From positions 248,001 through 312,000 of the forward strand of contig NZ_JAVDDV010000001.1 of NCBI RefSeq assembly GCF_030848565.1: a stretch of 64,000 nucleotides of DNA. Reading direction: 5' to 3'. The stretch is from Natronolimnohabitans sp. A-GB9 (GTDB lineage Archaea; Halobacteriota; Halobacteria; Halobacteriales; Natrialbaceae). The translations under genes and the position numbers were made by a program. Position 1 is the first letter of the stretch; the number at the start of each line of letters is the position of its first letter. Under the pieces are notes generated by a model, which was not told the DNA's origin, did no database searches, and saw only the letters and a program-made list of their open reading frames with translations. This document shows, piece by piece, positions 33,637-43,054 of this stretch.

Positions 33637-34959
33637 ATGAGCGATGACGAGGCAGCCGAGGACGGAGCGGAGGAACCGGTCGATCTCGAGGCCATCCGTG
33701 ACTCTCTCGAGCGCTTCGAGGGCGAGGTCGACGACCTCGAGTCGGATCTCGACGCCGCCGAGACGGAAGACGACCTAGACGTCGTCGAGGCGGACATCGA
33801 CTCCCTGCAGGAAGACCTGGAGGCGGTCGAGATTCCGGAGCCGCCCGAACCCGAGGACGAAGACGAGGAAGACGAAGACGAGACCACACCCGAAGAGGAG
33901 CTCCAGGACCGGTACGACGACATCGAGAGCGACGTTTCCGACCTCGAGTCCGATCTGGAGGACCAGCGCGGTCCCTATGCCGAGGACGTCGTCGGCGAGA
34001 TCGACGGCGCCAGCGCCACGATCACGGGCACCCGCTGGACCGAAGAGGGGAACACCGAACTGAACGAGGCCGTCGAGGCGTTCCTCGACGATCTCAACGA
34101 CGTTCTCGGAACCTCCGTCACACTGCGCAGCGACGGCGAGAACGTCGCCGACCAACTCGACGCGACGCTCGATGCGGCGGCCGACGCCGTCGAGGCAGCG
34201 GGACTCGATCCCGACGACGACGCCGAGCGGATCGCCACGCTCCTCGAGGCCACGGACGCCCTCGAGTCGGATATCGACGACGCGACCGAGTGGACCGACC
34301 TCGAGGTCCGCGAGCAACTGCGCCGGGAAGGGTTCTACGACGTCCTCGACCACGTCAAGGACTATCCTCCGGAGTGGCACGCGCTCAAGGTCCACGAGAA
34401 ACGTGGTAACGTCGACATGATCTTGCTCGCCTACGAGACCTTCGACTCCGAGTACATGGAGGAACACTGTCTCGAGGCCTTAGAGCGGATGGGACCCGAG
34501 GAGGCCATCGATCCGATGCTCCAGAAGGCAAACCGGCGTGACGAGGCGGCCATGCGCATCCTCGGGAAGATCGGCGTCGAAGACGACGAGGTCGTCGACA
34601 CCGTACTCGACTACGTCGACTCCAACCCGACGCTCCAGCAGCCGTCGTTCCGTGCGCTCGGTGAGATCGGCGCCGAAGACGCCGTCGAACCGATCGCTCA
34701 GCAGCTGGTTGCCGACAACCCAGACGTGCGCAGCTGGGCCGCTCGCGCGCTCGGTCTGATCGGCGACACTCGCGCGATCGATCCCCTCGCCGACGTTCTC
34801 GCCGAGGACGACGCGAACCGCGCCCGAGCCAGCGCCGCCTGGGCGCTCAACCAGATCGGTACCGAACGCGCCCTCGAGATCGTCGCCGAGTATCGCGACG
34901 ACCGGGCGTATCTCGTCCAGGCAGAGGCCGAGAAGGCGACACTCGAGCCGGCGACGTAG
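33637..34959 (+). CDS. HEAT-repeat protein with coiled-coil N-terminus
   Basis: A 440-residue acidic soluble protein. Residues 10-120 form heptad-rich helices (LERFEGEVDDLESDLDAAET, SDVSDLESDLEDQ) with a Glu/Asp/Pro linker at about 68-90. From about 250 to the end are PBS-lyase-type HEAT repeats of about 30 residues (AAMRILGKIGVEDDEV, PSFRALGEIGAEDAVEPI, WAARALGLIGDTRAIDPL, SAAWALNQIGTERALEIV). Such proteins serve as protein-binding scaffolds. It is conserved in haloarchaea, but its partner is unknown. Confidence 0.87.
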   Translation: MSDDEAAEDGAEEPVDLEAIRDSLERFEGEVDDLESDLDAAETEDDLDVVEADIDSLQEDLEAVEIPEPPEPEDEDEEDEDETTPEEELQDRYDDIESDVSDLESDLEDQRGPYAEDVVGEIDGASATITGTRWTEEGNTELNEAVEAFLDDLNDVLGTSVTLRSDGENVADQLDATLDAAADAVEAAGLDPDDDAERIATLLEATDALESDIDDATEWTDLEVREQLRREGFYDVLDHVKDYPPEWHALKVHEKRGNVDMILLAYETFDSEYMEEHCLEALERMGPEEAIDPMLQKANRRDEAAMRILGKIGVEDDEVVDTVLDYVDSNPTLQQPSFRALGEIGAEDAVEPIAQQLVADNPDVRSWAARALGLIGDTRAIDPLADVLAEDDANRARASAAWALNQIGTERALEIVAEYRDDRAYLVQAEAEKATLEPAT

Positions 34960-35016
34960 CGACGATTCGATTTTCGGTCCGAGAGTTTACGTACTATCAG
35001 GCGCCCAGAGCGGGCG

Positions 35017-36807
35017 ATGGATCCACGGCCGGTCGTCCTCGTCGCGCTCGTCGGCCTCACGCTCTGTACCGGCGGAGCGATGCTCCAGGCGACGTCTCCT
35101 CCCACGTTCAGTGGCGACGAAGTGAGCGCGTCTACAGTTTCTCCCACCCCGCTCGAGACCGAGCCCACCTGTCCCCGTGCTGTAACCGAGCCGATCGAGG
35201 GGAACGATACGGGCTCGAATACCACTCCAACGGAGCCACGCATCGTCGAACTCTACCCGAACCCGACGATCCGTGACAACGTCGGCGAGTATCTCGTCCT
35301 CGAGGTGCCCGCCGAGACGACTCTCGGGAACTGGACGCTCACTGACGGTCACACGACCGCGACCTTCCCAAACGAGACTGTCTCCGGTCGCGTCGCGTTG
35401 AGTCTCGAACCAACCGTCACTGCGGAGCTGACCGACGACCCCGTCTACGAACTCGAGGGCCACGTCCGGCTGGCCGCAGACGGTGACGAACTCGAACTGC
35501 GAAACGAGACGACGACGGTCGATACGGTCGCCTACGACCGCGCACCGCTGGCCGAACGGTGGTACCGAAGCGATAGCGACGGCGACGCGGCCGTCGAGAC
35601 GCCCGCCGAGGGAACGTGGCATCCACGCGGTGGGACCTGTCTCCCGGTCTCGACGGCCGACGTCGACGCGGCGACGGCGTTCGTCCTTCCTGACGGACCA
35701 GAGACACCACGGGAGGCGATCCACGAGGCCGACGAGCGCCTTCTGGTCGCCGGCTACACGATCACGTCCGAGACGATCGCCGACGACCTCGTCGCAGCCG
35801 CCGACCGTGGCGTCGACGTCAGGGTCCTCGTCGAGTCCGGCCCCGTCGGCGGGACGCCGGCGGCGACCGAGGACGTCCTCGAGACGCTCACGGCTGGCGA
35901 CGTCGAGGTTCGCGCGATCGGCGGTGAAGGGGCTCGCTATCGATACCACCACCCGAAGTACGCCGTCGCCGACGACCGCGTCATCGTCACCACCGAGAAC
36001 TGGAAGCCAGCAGGCGTCGGCGGCGAGGGGAGCCGCGGCTGGGGGGTCGTCCTCGAGGACGAGACGCTCGCGGGCGACCTCGCAGCGGTGTTTGCGGCCG
36101 ACTACGGCGGCTGGGACACCGACTCCGGAACTGCCTTTCTGTCCGACGCCACGTTCGTCGAGGACGACGGCGACGTGGCGCCGTCCCGGTCGTACCCAAC
36201 CGAACACGAACCGGAGACGGTCCCCGTCGAGACCGCCGAACTGCTCGTCGCGCCCGACAACGCCGAGACGCAGCTGACGGAGCTTCTCGCCGGGGCCGAC
36301 GAGGAGATCCTCGTCAAGCAAGCCAGTATCGATGCCGACGCCGCCGTCCTCGAGGAGACGATCGAGGCGGCCCGCCGCGGTGTCGACGTTACGATCCTCC
36401 TCGACTCGACGTGGTACCACGAGGACGAAAACGCCGCGCTGGCCAGCGACCTCGAGGAACTCGCTGCCGCCGAGTCACTCTCACTCGAGGTCGCCCTCGT
36501 CGAGGAAACCGACCGCTTCGAGAAGATCCACGCCAAGGGCGTCGTCGTCGACCGCGAGGTCGCCGTCGTCGGCAGCGCAAACTGGAACGCAAACGCCTTC
36601 GAGAACAATCGGGAAGTGCTCCTTGCGCTCCACGGGGAGGCGGTCGCGAACTACTACGCGACCGTCTTCGAGGACGACTGGACGGGCGACGGCCGATGGA
36701 CGCTCCCATTCGGCGTCAGCGTTACGGTCATCGTTGTACTCGCGCTCGCCGCACTCGTGGGCCGACGATACGTTCGGTTCGGCGAATCCGGTTCCAGAGA
36801 TGAGTGA
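35017..36807 (+). CDS. Exported phospholipase D-like protein with lamin-tail domain
   Basis: A 596-residue surface protein. A signal-like N-terminus (VVLVALVGLTLCTGGAML) leads into a lamin-tail-like domain (RIVELYPNPTIRDNVGEYLV, about 75-165), then two PLD catalytic halves with HxK motifs: YHHPKYAVADD (about residue 310) and KIHAKGVVVD (about 502), each followed by an Asn-Trp segment (TTENWK, GSANWN). A C-terminal helix (VTVIVVLALAALVGRRY) should anchor it with the catalytic domains outside. It could cleave phosphodiesters of DNA or lipids; the substrate is not known. Confidence 0.88.
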   Translation: MDPRPVVLVALVGLTLCTGGAMLQATSPPTFSGDEVSASTVSPTPLETEPTCPRAVTEPIEGNDTGSNTTPTEPRIVELYPNPTIRDNVGEYLVLEVPAETTLGNWTLTDGHTTATFPNETVSGRVALSLEPTVTAELTDDPVYELEGHVRLAADGDELELRNETTTVDTVAYDRAPLAERWYRSDSDGDAAVETPAEGTWHPRGGTCLPVSTADVDAATAFVLPDGPETPREAIHEADERLLVAGYTITSETIADDLVAAADRGVDVRVLVESGPVGGTPAATEDVLETLTAGDVEVRAIGGEGARYRYHHPKYAVADDRVIVTTENWKPAGVGGEGSRGWGVVLEDETLAGDLAAVFAADYGGWDTDSGTAFLSDATFVEDDGDVAPSRSYPTEHEPETVPVETAELLVAPDNAETQLTELLAGADEEILVKQASIDADAAVLEETIEAARRGVDVTILLDSTWYHEDENAALASDLEELAAAESLSLEVALVEETDRFEKIHAKGVVVDREVAVVGSANWNANAFENNREVLLALHGEAVANYYATVFEDDWTGDGRWTLPFGVSVTVIVVLALAALVGRRYVRFGESGSRDE

Positions 36808-36874
36808 TCAGTACATGAGTTCCGGCGTGCTCACAGGATAGGCAGCGCTCGTGTCAGGAACTCGTCACACCGGA

Positions 36875-37309
36875 TCAGTCGGCACCGCCGTCGGTACCGG
36901 CCTCGAGTCGCTCACAGTAGTCCCGCTCGGGGTCGAAACAGTCCGGACACTCCCCGGGCCGGTCGATGATCGTATCGAGGCGCTCGGCGACGGTGTCGTC
37001 GATGACACTCTCTAGGGCGCGGGCTTCCTCCCGAAACTCCTCGACCTCGAGGACGTTCGCGAGGAACCGTTCGATGATACAGTACGTCTGGAGGGCGTCG
37101 TGGGCCCGCTCGAGTCCCTCCTCGGTGAGGCTCGCACCCTTGTACTTCTCGTGGTCGACGAGTCCGCGGTCCTCGAGTTTGCCGACCATCTCGTTGACGC
37201 TGGCTGGACTGACCTCGAGGATGTCCGCGAGCGTGCCGGTCGACGCGGGGCCGTCCTCGATCCGCTGTGCGAGATAGATTGCCTTGAGATATTGGTCTGC
37301 CGTGTTCAT
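36875..37309 (-). CDS. DtxR/SirR-family metal-dependent regulator
   Basis: A 144-residue repressor. The N-terminal winged helix is TADQYLKAIYLAQRIED with TGTLADILEVSPASVNEMV, followed by the metal-binding/dimerisation domain LTEEGLERAHDALQTYCIIE and EEARALESVIDD. The C-terminal tail has four Cys (GECPDCFDPERDYC), an extra possible metal site. Members bind Fe or Mn and repress uptake genes. A Shine-Dalgarno GGAGG lies six bases before the ATG. The ferritin-like gene lies upstream on the same strand. Confidence 0.92.
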   Translation of the reverse strand: MNTADQYLKAIYLAQRIEDGPASTGTLADILEVSPASVNEMVGKLEDRGLVDHEKYKGASLTEEGLERAHDALQTYCIIERFLANVLEVEEFREEARALESVIDDTVAERLDTIIDRPGECPDCFDPERDYCERLEAGTDGGAD

Positions 37310-37466
37310 CGCGTTCCTCCGTAGCTATCTGCCGCCGTGTGTGTTCCCTGAACGGCCCGGTTCACGTTTAGTGGTGTCACGAGGGGTCGTGACGAATCGT
37401 GAGAGTGTGTGCCCGAACGCGCTCGCGTTCGCGTTCGTTTTGCTGGTACAGTCGCCACTGCCCCGA

Positions 37467-37961
37467 TCATGCTCTCCGTTCCATTATCTCGGTCACTTCT
37501 TCGACGCCCTCTTTTTCTTCTTCGCGGATGTCGTACAGCGTCTCGAGCAGCCGATCGCGATCGATAGCGAACTCCCCTTCGGAGGCCTCTATCGCCTCGA
37601 TCAGATCGTCGTAGAACTTGTAGGCCGTCTCCTCGTTTGCCAACTGGTCGTAGAGGACGCCGTCGGTGTCCTCCGGCGGCCCGTAACGGGCGTCGACCAG
37701 TGCGTTGATCTCTTCGTAGGAAACGGTATCGGCGTCGAGCTCGTCGATCAGCGCCTCGAGTCGCTCGCGGTGGTCGGCCGACTCCGCGGCGGCCTCCTCG
37801 AGCAACTCGCGTACCTCCTCGTCGAGCGCGTCCCGTTCGGCCGGCGGGAGCGAGTCGAGGTGGTGGGCGGCGCGTGACTCGACGACCTCCTCCAGTACGA
37901 CCCCGATCTGGAGTAGTCGGGTCAACTGGTGGTCGCTCGAGACGCGCTGTCCCAGACTCAT
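37467..37961 (-). CDS. Ferritin-like/rubrerythrin-type helical protein
   Basis: A 164-residue all-helical protein: QLTRLLQIGVVLEEVVESRAA, ELLEEAAAESADHRERLEAL, NEETAYKFYDDLIEAIEASE and REEEKEGVEEVTEIMERRA. Glu and His at helix positions (EEVVESRAAHH, ESADHRE, EETAYKF) fit a ferritin-like di-iron four-helix bundle. It probably stores iron or handles oxidants. The DtxR gene follows on the same strand, about 157 bases away. The start at MSLGQRVSSD removes an Arg/Ser-rich stretch that belongs to the repeat at 38041. Confidence 0.8.
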   Translation of the reverse strand: MSLGQRVSSDHQLTRLLQIGVVLEEVVESRAAHHLDSLPPAERDALDEEVRELLEEAAAESADHRERLEALIDELDADTVSYEEINALVDARYGPPEDTDGVLYDQLANEETAYKFYDDLIEAIEASEGEFAIDRDRLLETLYDIREEEKEGVEEVTEIMERRA

Positions 37962-38040
37962 ACCAGTTCGTCCGGGCCGCTGATACTTAACGCTCCCTAC
38001 TCGCGTGGTCCGGTAACGCCACGGCGACCGGTCGGAGGTC

Positions 38041-38149
38041 ATACTGTTGGACAGCACGATTCGACGATCGGTCGCGCGACTGCGGCCGTCCCGACGGTGA
38101 CGGCCGCGCGTTCGCGACCGACCGCGCACTGACTGCTGTCCGACAGTAT
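38041..38149. repeat. 109-base MITE-like element, form B, copy 2
   Basis: Bounded by ATACTGTTGGACAGCA and TGCTGTCCGACAGTAT (15 of 16 bases match as inverted repeats). It is about 96% identical to the inverted copy at 18767-18875 and has exactly the same length. Its last T starts the stop codon of the downstream ribbon-helix-helix gene. Confidence 0.85.
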
Positions 38150-39267
38150 CAGTCACGAAATCGCCAGACGCGTGCCCCTTCACCGCCCTCGACCGCCTCG
38201 ACCTGTTTGAGCCCCGTTTTGACGCATTCCCACCAGCTATCGGCTGTCTCGTAGCCGGCGGGACACTCGCCATAGAGCGCGTCGACGAAATCGGACCGGC
38301 GTGCACGTCCCTCGTCCCGGAGGTACGCCAGCGCACGGCCGACGGCGTGGCGTCGCTTCTCGAGTGTCTCGGCCGATCGGCCCGGAATCGACAGCTCGTC
38401 GAGGTCGGCGATATCCTCGCCAGGACGGACGCCGCCGCCGGTCAGTCGGGTCGAGGACGCGTACTCGAGGCCGGTCTGGACGTCCCTGTCGAGTCGCTTT
38501 CGTGTCGTGGCGACCGCACGCCGGGAGAGTTCGTCGAGTCGCTCGGCTTCGACGCTCCCGAGGACGCCGGCGTCCTCGTGGACCGGGTCCTCCGGGATCC
38601 GCGCGACGCGTTCCGGGGAGATCGGGGCCGGTCTGCCCGACGCCGACGGGGACCGGTCCACCGACTCCGGACCCGAATCCACCGCGGTTCGTTTCGCGTC
38701 GTCTTCGTTCGAACGGTCACCGTCACCTGTCTCCGTCCCGTCTACCGACGCCGTCCGTTCGTTCTCGTCCGGTCGGATTCGTGAGTCCGGCCCCTGTCGA
38801 ACCGTTCTCGGTGCGCCACGGACCTCGAGTTCCGGCTCGCGGTCCGCCGTCGCCTCGGCCGTGCCGTCCCGTCGCGGTCGTCTCTCCCGCGACAGTGGCT
38901 GGTCGTCGCCGCTCCGTGCTCGACTCGAGTTGGAATCCGTTCCGGTCGACTCGCCGCGTACCGTCCGCTCGTCGGATTCGGCAGGCTCGTCGGACGCCCG
39001 TGTCTCAGCCCTCCCGTCGCCGGCGACCTCGACCGTCTCTTCGAGGACCGCGACTCGTTTTTCGAGTCGTGCGATGCGCTCGCCGTGGTCGGTAAGCACC
39101 CGATCCTGCTTTACGTCGTGATCGGGCTCGCGCTCGGCTTCGATCGAGCCACGGTTCGCGATGATCCACCGGACGTACGCCCCCCGGCTCTCGAAGCCGA
39201 ACAGTTCCCGCTCGGCCTCGAGTGCGTCGACGGTTTCGTCCTCGAGTTCGATGGTGAGGGCCCGCAT
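38149..39267 (-). CDS. Ribbon-helix-helix protein with disordered middle and winged-helix-like C-terminus
   Basis: A 372-residue protein. The N-terminus ALTIELEDETVDALEAERE with YVRWIIANRGSI fits a ribbon-helix-helix DNA-binding fold. A short coiled coil follows (ERIARLEKRVAVLEETVEVA), then about 150 residues of Arg/Ser/Asp/Glu-rich, probably disordered sequence. The end (TLEKRRHAVGRALAYLRDEG, RRSDFVDALYGECPAGYE, DSWWECVKTGLKQVEAVEGG) resembles a winged helix. It is a likely regulator of unknown target. The start is the Met of MRALTIELE. Confidence 0.8.
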   Translation of the reverse strand: MRALTIELEDETVDALEAERELFGFESRGAYVRWIIANRGSIEAEREPDHDVKQDRVLTDHGERIARLEKRVAVLEETVEVAGDGRAETRASDEPAESDERTVRGESTGTDSNSSRARSGDDQPLSRERRPRRDGTAEATADREPELEVRGAPRTVRQGPDSRIRPDENERTASVDGTETGDGDRSNEDDAKRTAVDSGPESVDRSPSASGRPAPISPERVARIPEDPVHEDAGVLGSVEAERLDELSRRAVATTRKRLDRDVQTGLEYASSTRLTGGGVRPGEDIADLDELSIPGRSAETLEKRRHAVGRALAYLRDEGRARRSDFVDALYGECPAGYETADSWWECVKTGLKQVEAVEGGEGARVWRFRD

Positions 39268-39377
39268 CGTCTCCGGATAGCCGATCATCCTATAAAAGTC
39301 GTTGTCAGACGCGACGATGACGGGTCGACAGAACGAACGCCGAAACGCGAACGGAAAGAGGAGCTCGATTCGAGCGT

Positions 39378-40592
39378 CTATTCTCGCTTGCGAAGACGTG
39401 CAGCGATCTGTTCCTCGAGATCCTCGCGCAGTTCGTCGACGGCGATCTCTTCTAAGACGGGCACGAAGAAGCCCTCGACGAGCATGTTACGCGCGGTGCG
39501 CGGGTCGACACCGCGGGAGGTCATATACAGCAGATCCTCCTGGTCGATCTGGCCGACCGTCGCGGAGTGGCTCGCTTCGGTGTCGTGGTTGTTGATGATC
39601 AGCTTCGGCGAGGCGTCGGCCTCGCTGTCGTCGGACAGCATCAGCGTGTTCTCACGCTGGTAGGAGCTGGTGTCCCAGGCGTCGCGACCGACGTCCTGGA
39701 CGCCCTCGTAGACCGAACGGGCGACGTCGTCGGTGACGCCGCGGGTCACGAGGTCGGCGGTGGTGTGTTCGGCGCGGTGCCAGACCTTCGCGTCGAGATC
39801 GAAGTGCTGGTCGTTGTGGCCGTAGAACGCGCCGACGATCTGCGTCTCGGAGGAGTCGCCGTTGAGCTCCGTCGAGACCTCCGTCTTCGTCAGCTGGGTG
39901 CCGAGGTTGGCCTCGATCCAGTCGATCGTGGCGTACGTGTCGGTCTCGCCGCGCTTGACGGTGAAGTTGTAGGCGTCCTCCGAGAGGTTCTGGAGGCTAC
40001 CGTACTGGACTGAACTGTTCTCGCCGGCGACGATCTCGACGACCCCGCTGTAGTACTGCTCGTCCTGCTCGGTGCCGGTCGACTGGCGCTCTAAGATCGT
40101 GACCGAGGACGATTCCTCGGTGACGACGAGCGTGTAGTTAAACAGCGAGCGGGAGTTTTGCTCGGTCCGGATGGTGACGTCCTCAGCGTCGACGCCCTCA
40201 GGGACGTAGACGACCGTTCCGGTGCTAAACAGCGCCGTCGACAGCGCCGTCAGATAGTTCTCCTGGGGATCGACGACGGAACCGAAGTGGTCCTCGAGGA
40301 GTGCTTCGTGTTCGTCGACCGCGTCGGCCCACGAGAGCACGTCGACCTCGTCGGGACCGAGCTGGTCTTTGTCCTCGGCGGCGTTCAGCGGATCCACGAG
40401 CGACTCGTAGTCGAGTTCGTGGAGATTCGTCCAGTCCCGACCCGGCGTCCGGATGACGTCGGGCATCTCCAGTTCTTCGAGCGCCTCGAGGGCCTCGAGA
40501 CGCGTCTCTAAGAGCCAGTCGGGCTCGTCTAAGTCGCCCGAAATCTGGCGTACCTGTTCCTCCGTGAGATTGGCGTGTACCTGCGTGCTCAT
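39378..40592 (-). CDS. sufD: Fe-S cluster assembly protein SufD
   Basis: A 404-residue scaffold subunit of the SUF machinery. The N-terminal helical part (LTEEQVRQISGDLDEPDWLL) is followed by the right-handed beta-helix core (GTVVYVPEGVDAEDVTI, YATIDWIEANLGTQL) and the conserved HNDQHFDLDAKVWH, SDDSEADASPKLIINNHD and ASHSATVGQID. It works with SufB and the ATPase SufC to build and transfer Fe-S clusters. Last gene of sufC-sufB-sufD, 14 bases after sufB. Confidence 0.96.
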   Translation of the reverse strand: MSTQVHANLTEEQVRQISGDLDEPDWLLETRLEALEALEELEMPDVIRTPGRDWTNLHELDYESLVDPLNAAEDKDQLGPDEVDVLSWADAVDEHEALLEDHFGSVVDPQENYLTALSTALFSTGTVVYVPEGVDAEDVTIRTEQNSRSLFNYTLVVTEESSSVTILERQSTGTEQDEQYYSGVVEIVAGENSSVQYGSLQNLSEDAYNFTVKRGETDTYATIDWIEANLGTQLTKTEVSTELNGDSSETQIVGAFYGHNDQHFDLDAKVWHRAEHTTADLVTRGVTDDVARSVYEGVQDVGRDAWDTSSYQRENTLMLSDDSEADASPKLIINNHDTEASHSATVGQIDQEDLLYMTSRGVDPRTARNMLVEGFFVPVLEEIAVDELREDLEEQIAARLRKRE

Positions 40593-40606
40593 GTCTGGTC
40601 TCGGGG

Positions 40607-42037
40607 TTATCCGAGGCTTCCCTCCATCTCGAGTTCGATGAGGCGGTTGAGTTCGACCGCGTACTCGATGGGCAGTTCCTCCGTGATCGGCTCGATGAAG
40701 CCGGCGACGATCATCTTCTTGGCGTCGTCGTCGTCCAGACCGCGGCTCTGGAGATAGAAGATGTCCTCGTCACCGATCTTGCCGACGGTCGCCTCGTGGG
40801 CGACGTCGACTTTCGACTCCTCGATCTCCATGTACGGCATGGTGTCCGACGTCGACTCGTTGTCGAACATCAGGGCGTCACACTCGACTGCCGTCGAGGA
40901 GTCCTCGGCGCCGTCGGCGATGTGGACGAGACCGCGGTAGTTGGTGCGGCCGCCGTCTTTGGAGATCGACTTGGACTCGATGGTCGAACTCGTCTCGGGC
41001 GCGTTGTGGTAGACCTTCGCGCCGGTGTCGATGTCCTGACCCTCGCCGGCGAAGGCGATGGTGATGTGGGTGTCGGTCGCCCCTCGCCCTTTGAGGATCG
41101 AACACGGGTAGAGCATGGTGGCCTTCGAGCCCATGCTGCCCGAAATCCACTCCATCGTCCCGTTCTCCTCGACGATGGCGCGTTTCGTGTTAAGGTTGTA
41201 GGTGTTTTTCGACCAGTTCTGGACTGTCGAGTACTGGACGTGGGCGTCTTCCTTGACGAAGACTTCCACGCCGCCGCTGTGGAGGTTGTGAGCACCGTAC
41301 TTCGGTGCGGAACAGCCCTCGATGTAGTGGACTTCCGAACCCTCCTCGGCGATGATGAGCGTGTGCTCGAACTGGCCCATCCCTTCCGAGTTCATCCGGA
41401 AGTACGCCTGGACGGGCATCTCGACGGTGACGCCCTCGGGGACGTAGACGAACGAGCCGCCCGACCAGACGGCGCCGTGCAGCGCCGCGAACTTGTTGTC
41501 GCTTGGCGGCACGCAGGTCGTCATGAAGTGCTCTTTGACGAGTTCGGGGTGTTCCTGGACCGCACGGTCCATGTTCATGAAGATGACACCCTTCTCCTCC
41601 CACTGCTCTTGCATGTTCTGGTAGACGACCTCGGACTCGTACTGGGCGCCGACGCCGGAGAGGGCGTTTTTCTCGGCTTCCGGAATGCCCAGCTTGTCGA
41701 AGGTGTCTTTGATCTCGTCGGGCAGCTCCGTCCAGTCGTCGACGCCTTCGCGCTTGTCGACGTCAGGGCGGATGTAGGGGACGATCTCTTCGATCTCCAG
41801 GCCCGAGAGGTCCGGCTGGCCGGGCCAGTCCGTCGGCATCGGCATGTTCTGGTACTGCTTGAGCGCACGGAGCCGTCGCTCGAGCATCCAGTCGGGCTCG
41901 TCCTTGTCCTCGGAGATCATGCGGATGACCTCCTCGGTCAGGCCCTTGTCGGATTTGACCGCGGCGTTCTGTTCTTTCTTGAACTCGAACCGCGCTTCAG
42001 TGTCAGTTTCTTTGAGGTGATCTTGTTCGGAACTCAT
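40607..42037 (-). CDS. sufB: Fe-S cluster assembly protein SufB
   Basis: A 476-residue scaffold protein. It starts with charged residues and EEVIRMISEDKDEPDWMLER, then GGSFVYVPEGVTVEMPVQAY, VHYIEGCSAPKYGAHNLHSG and the C-terminal ESKVDVAHEATVGKIGDE with YLQSRGLDDDDAKKM. The Cys in EGCSAPKYG belongs to the cluster-assembly region. It forms the SufBC2D complex with its neighbours. Second gene of the operon, 61 bases after sufC. Confidence 0.97.
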   Translation of the reverse strand: MSSEQDHLKETDTEARFEFKKEQNAAVKSDKGLTEEVIRMISEDKDEPDWMLERRLRALKQYQNMPMPTDWPGQPDLSGLEIEEIVPYIRPDVDKREGVDDWTELPDEIKDTFDKLGIPEAEKNALSGVGAQYESEVVYQNMQEQWEEKGVIFMNMDRAVQEHPELVKEHFMTTCVPPSDNKFAALHGAVWSGGSFVYVPEGVTVEMPVQAYFRMNSEGMGQFEHTLIIAEEGSEVHYIEGCSAPKYGAHNLHSGGVEVFVKEDAHVQYSTVQNWSKNTYNLNTKRAIVEENGTMEWISGSMGSKATMLYPCSILKGRGATDTHITIAFAGEGQDIDTGAKVYHNAPETSSTIESKSISKDGGRTNYRGLVHIADGAEDSSTAVECDALMFDNESTSDTMPYMEIEESKVDVAHEATVGKIGDEDIFYLQSRGLDDDDAKKMIVAGFIEPITEELPIEYAVELNRLIELEMEGSLG

Positions 42038-42098
42038 GATTTGATTGTGTATATGGTTACGGCTGTAGGGTTATTACCGTTGTTCTAGCCGAAAGTGG

Positions 42099-43007
42099 TT
42101 ACGCGGTGCCGTAGACCTCTTCGCGGACCCAGTCGTACCCCTTGTCCTCGAGTTCCTCGGCGAGTTCGGGACCGCCGCTTTTGGCGATCTGACCGTCGAG
42201 CATCACGTGGACGCGGTCGGGTTCGACGTAGTCGAGGATACGCTGGTAGTGGGTGATCTGGAGAACGCCCGTACCCTGCTCGTCGCGCAGGGCGTTGATA
42301 CCGTCCGAAACGTCCTGGAGGCGGTCGATGTCGAGCCCGGAGTCGATCTCGTCGAGCACGGCGATCGACGGCTCGAGGATGGCAGCCTGCAGGACTTCGT
42401 TCTGTTTCTTCTCACCGCCGGAGAAGCCGGCGTTGAGATAGCGCTGTGCGAACTTCTCGTCCATGTCCAGTTGCTCCATCTTCTCCTGGAGGATCTGCTG
42501 GAACTCGGCGACGCCGACTTCGCCATCGTCTGCGGGGCCTTCCATCGGCGAGGACTCGAAGCCTTCGTCCTCTTCTTCTTCATCTTCGCCGTCGTCCTCC
42601 TCGAAGAGTTCCTCGCGCTCCTCGATCTTGGCGTTGAGTGCCGTCCGCAGGAAGTTCGTCATCGTCACGCCTTCGATCTCGGCGGGGTACTGGAACGCGA
42701 GGAAGATCCCGAGCGCGGCGCGCTCGTTGGGTTCGAGCTCGAGGAGATCCCAGGTGCGCTGGTCCTCGTCGATCTCGATCTCCTCACCGAACTCGTCTTC
42801 CTCGAGGTGAAGCAGCACTTCCCCCTCCGTGAGCTCGTAGGCTGGATGGCCGGCGATGACCTTCGCGGTCGTCGACTTCCCGGAGCCGTTGGGACCCATC
42901 AGTGCGTGGATCTCGCCCGACTCGACTTCGAGGTCGACGCCCTCGAGAATCTTCTCGTCGCCCTCCGCTACCTCCGCGTGCAGGTTGTTTAGTTCGAGAC
43001 GTGCCAT
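42099..43007 (-). CDS. sufC: Fe-S cluster assembly ATPase SufC
   Basis: A 302-residue ABC-type ATPase. Walker A is LMGPNGSGKSTTAKVIAGH (about residues 35-47), the signature is NAGFSGGEKKQNEVLQ, and Walker B is IAVLDEIDSGLDIDRL. An acidic insert of about 35 residues (FEEDDGEDEEEEDEG) before the signature is a halophilic addition. It is longer than bacterial SufC (about 250) mainly for this reason. First gene of the operon; its upstream region holds two inverted repeats. Confidence 0.97.
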   Translation of the reverse strand: MARLELNNLHAEVAEGDEKILEGVDLEVESGEIHALMGPNGSGKSTTAKVIAGHPAYELTEGEVLLHLEEDEFGEEIEIDEDQRTWDLLELEPNERAALGIFLAFQYPAEIEGVTMTNFLRTALNAKIEEREELFEEDDGEDEEEEDEGFESSPMEGPADDGEVGVAEFQQILQEKMEQLDMDEKFAQRYLNAGFSGGEKKQNEVLQAAILEPSIAVLDEIDSGLDIDRLQDVSDGINALRDEQGTGVLQITHYQRILDYVEPDRVHVMLDGQIAKSGGPELAEELEDKGYDWVREEVYGTA

Positions 43008-43054
43008 AGTACTCTGTCGTGTAAACCGTGGGTCGTGTGACTGATAACGGTTTC

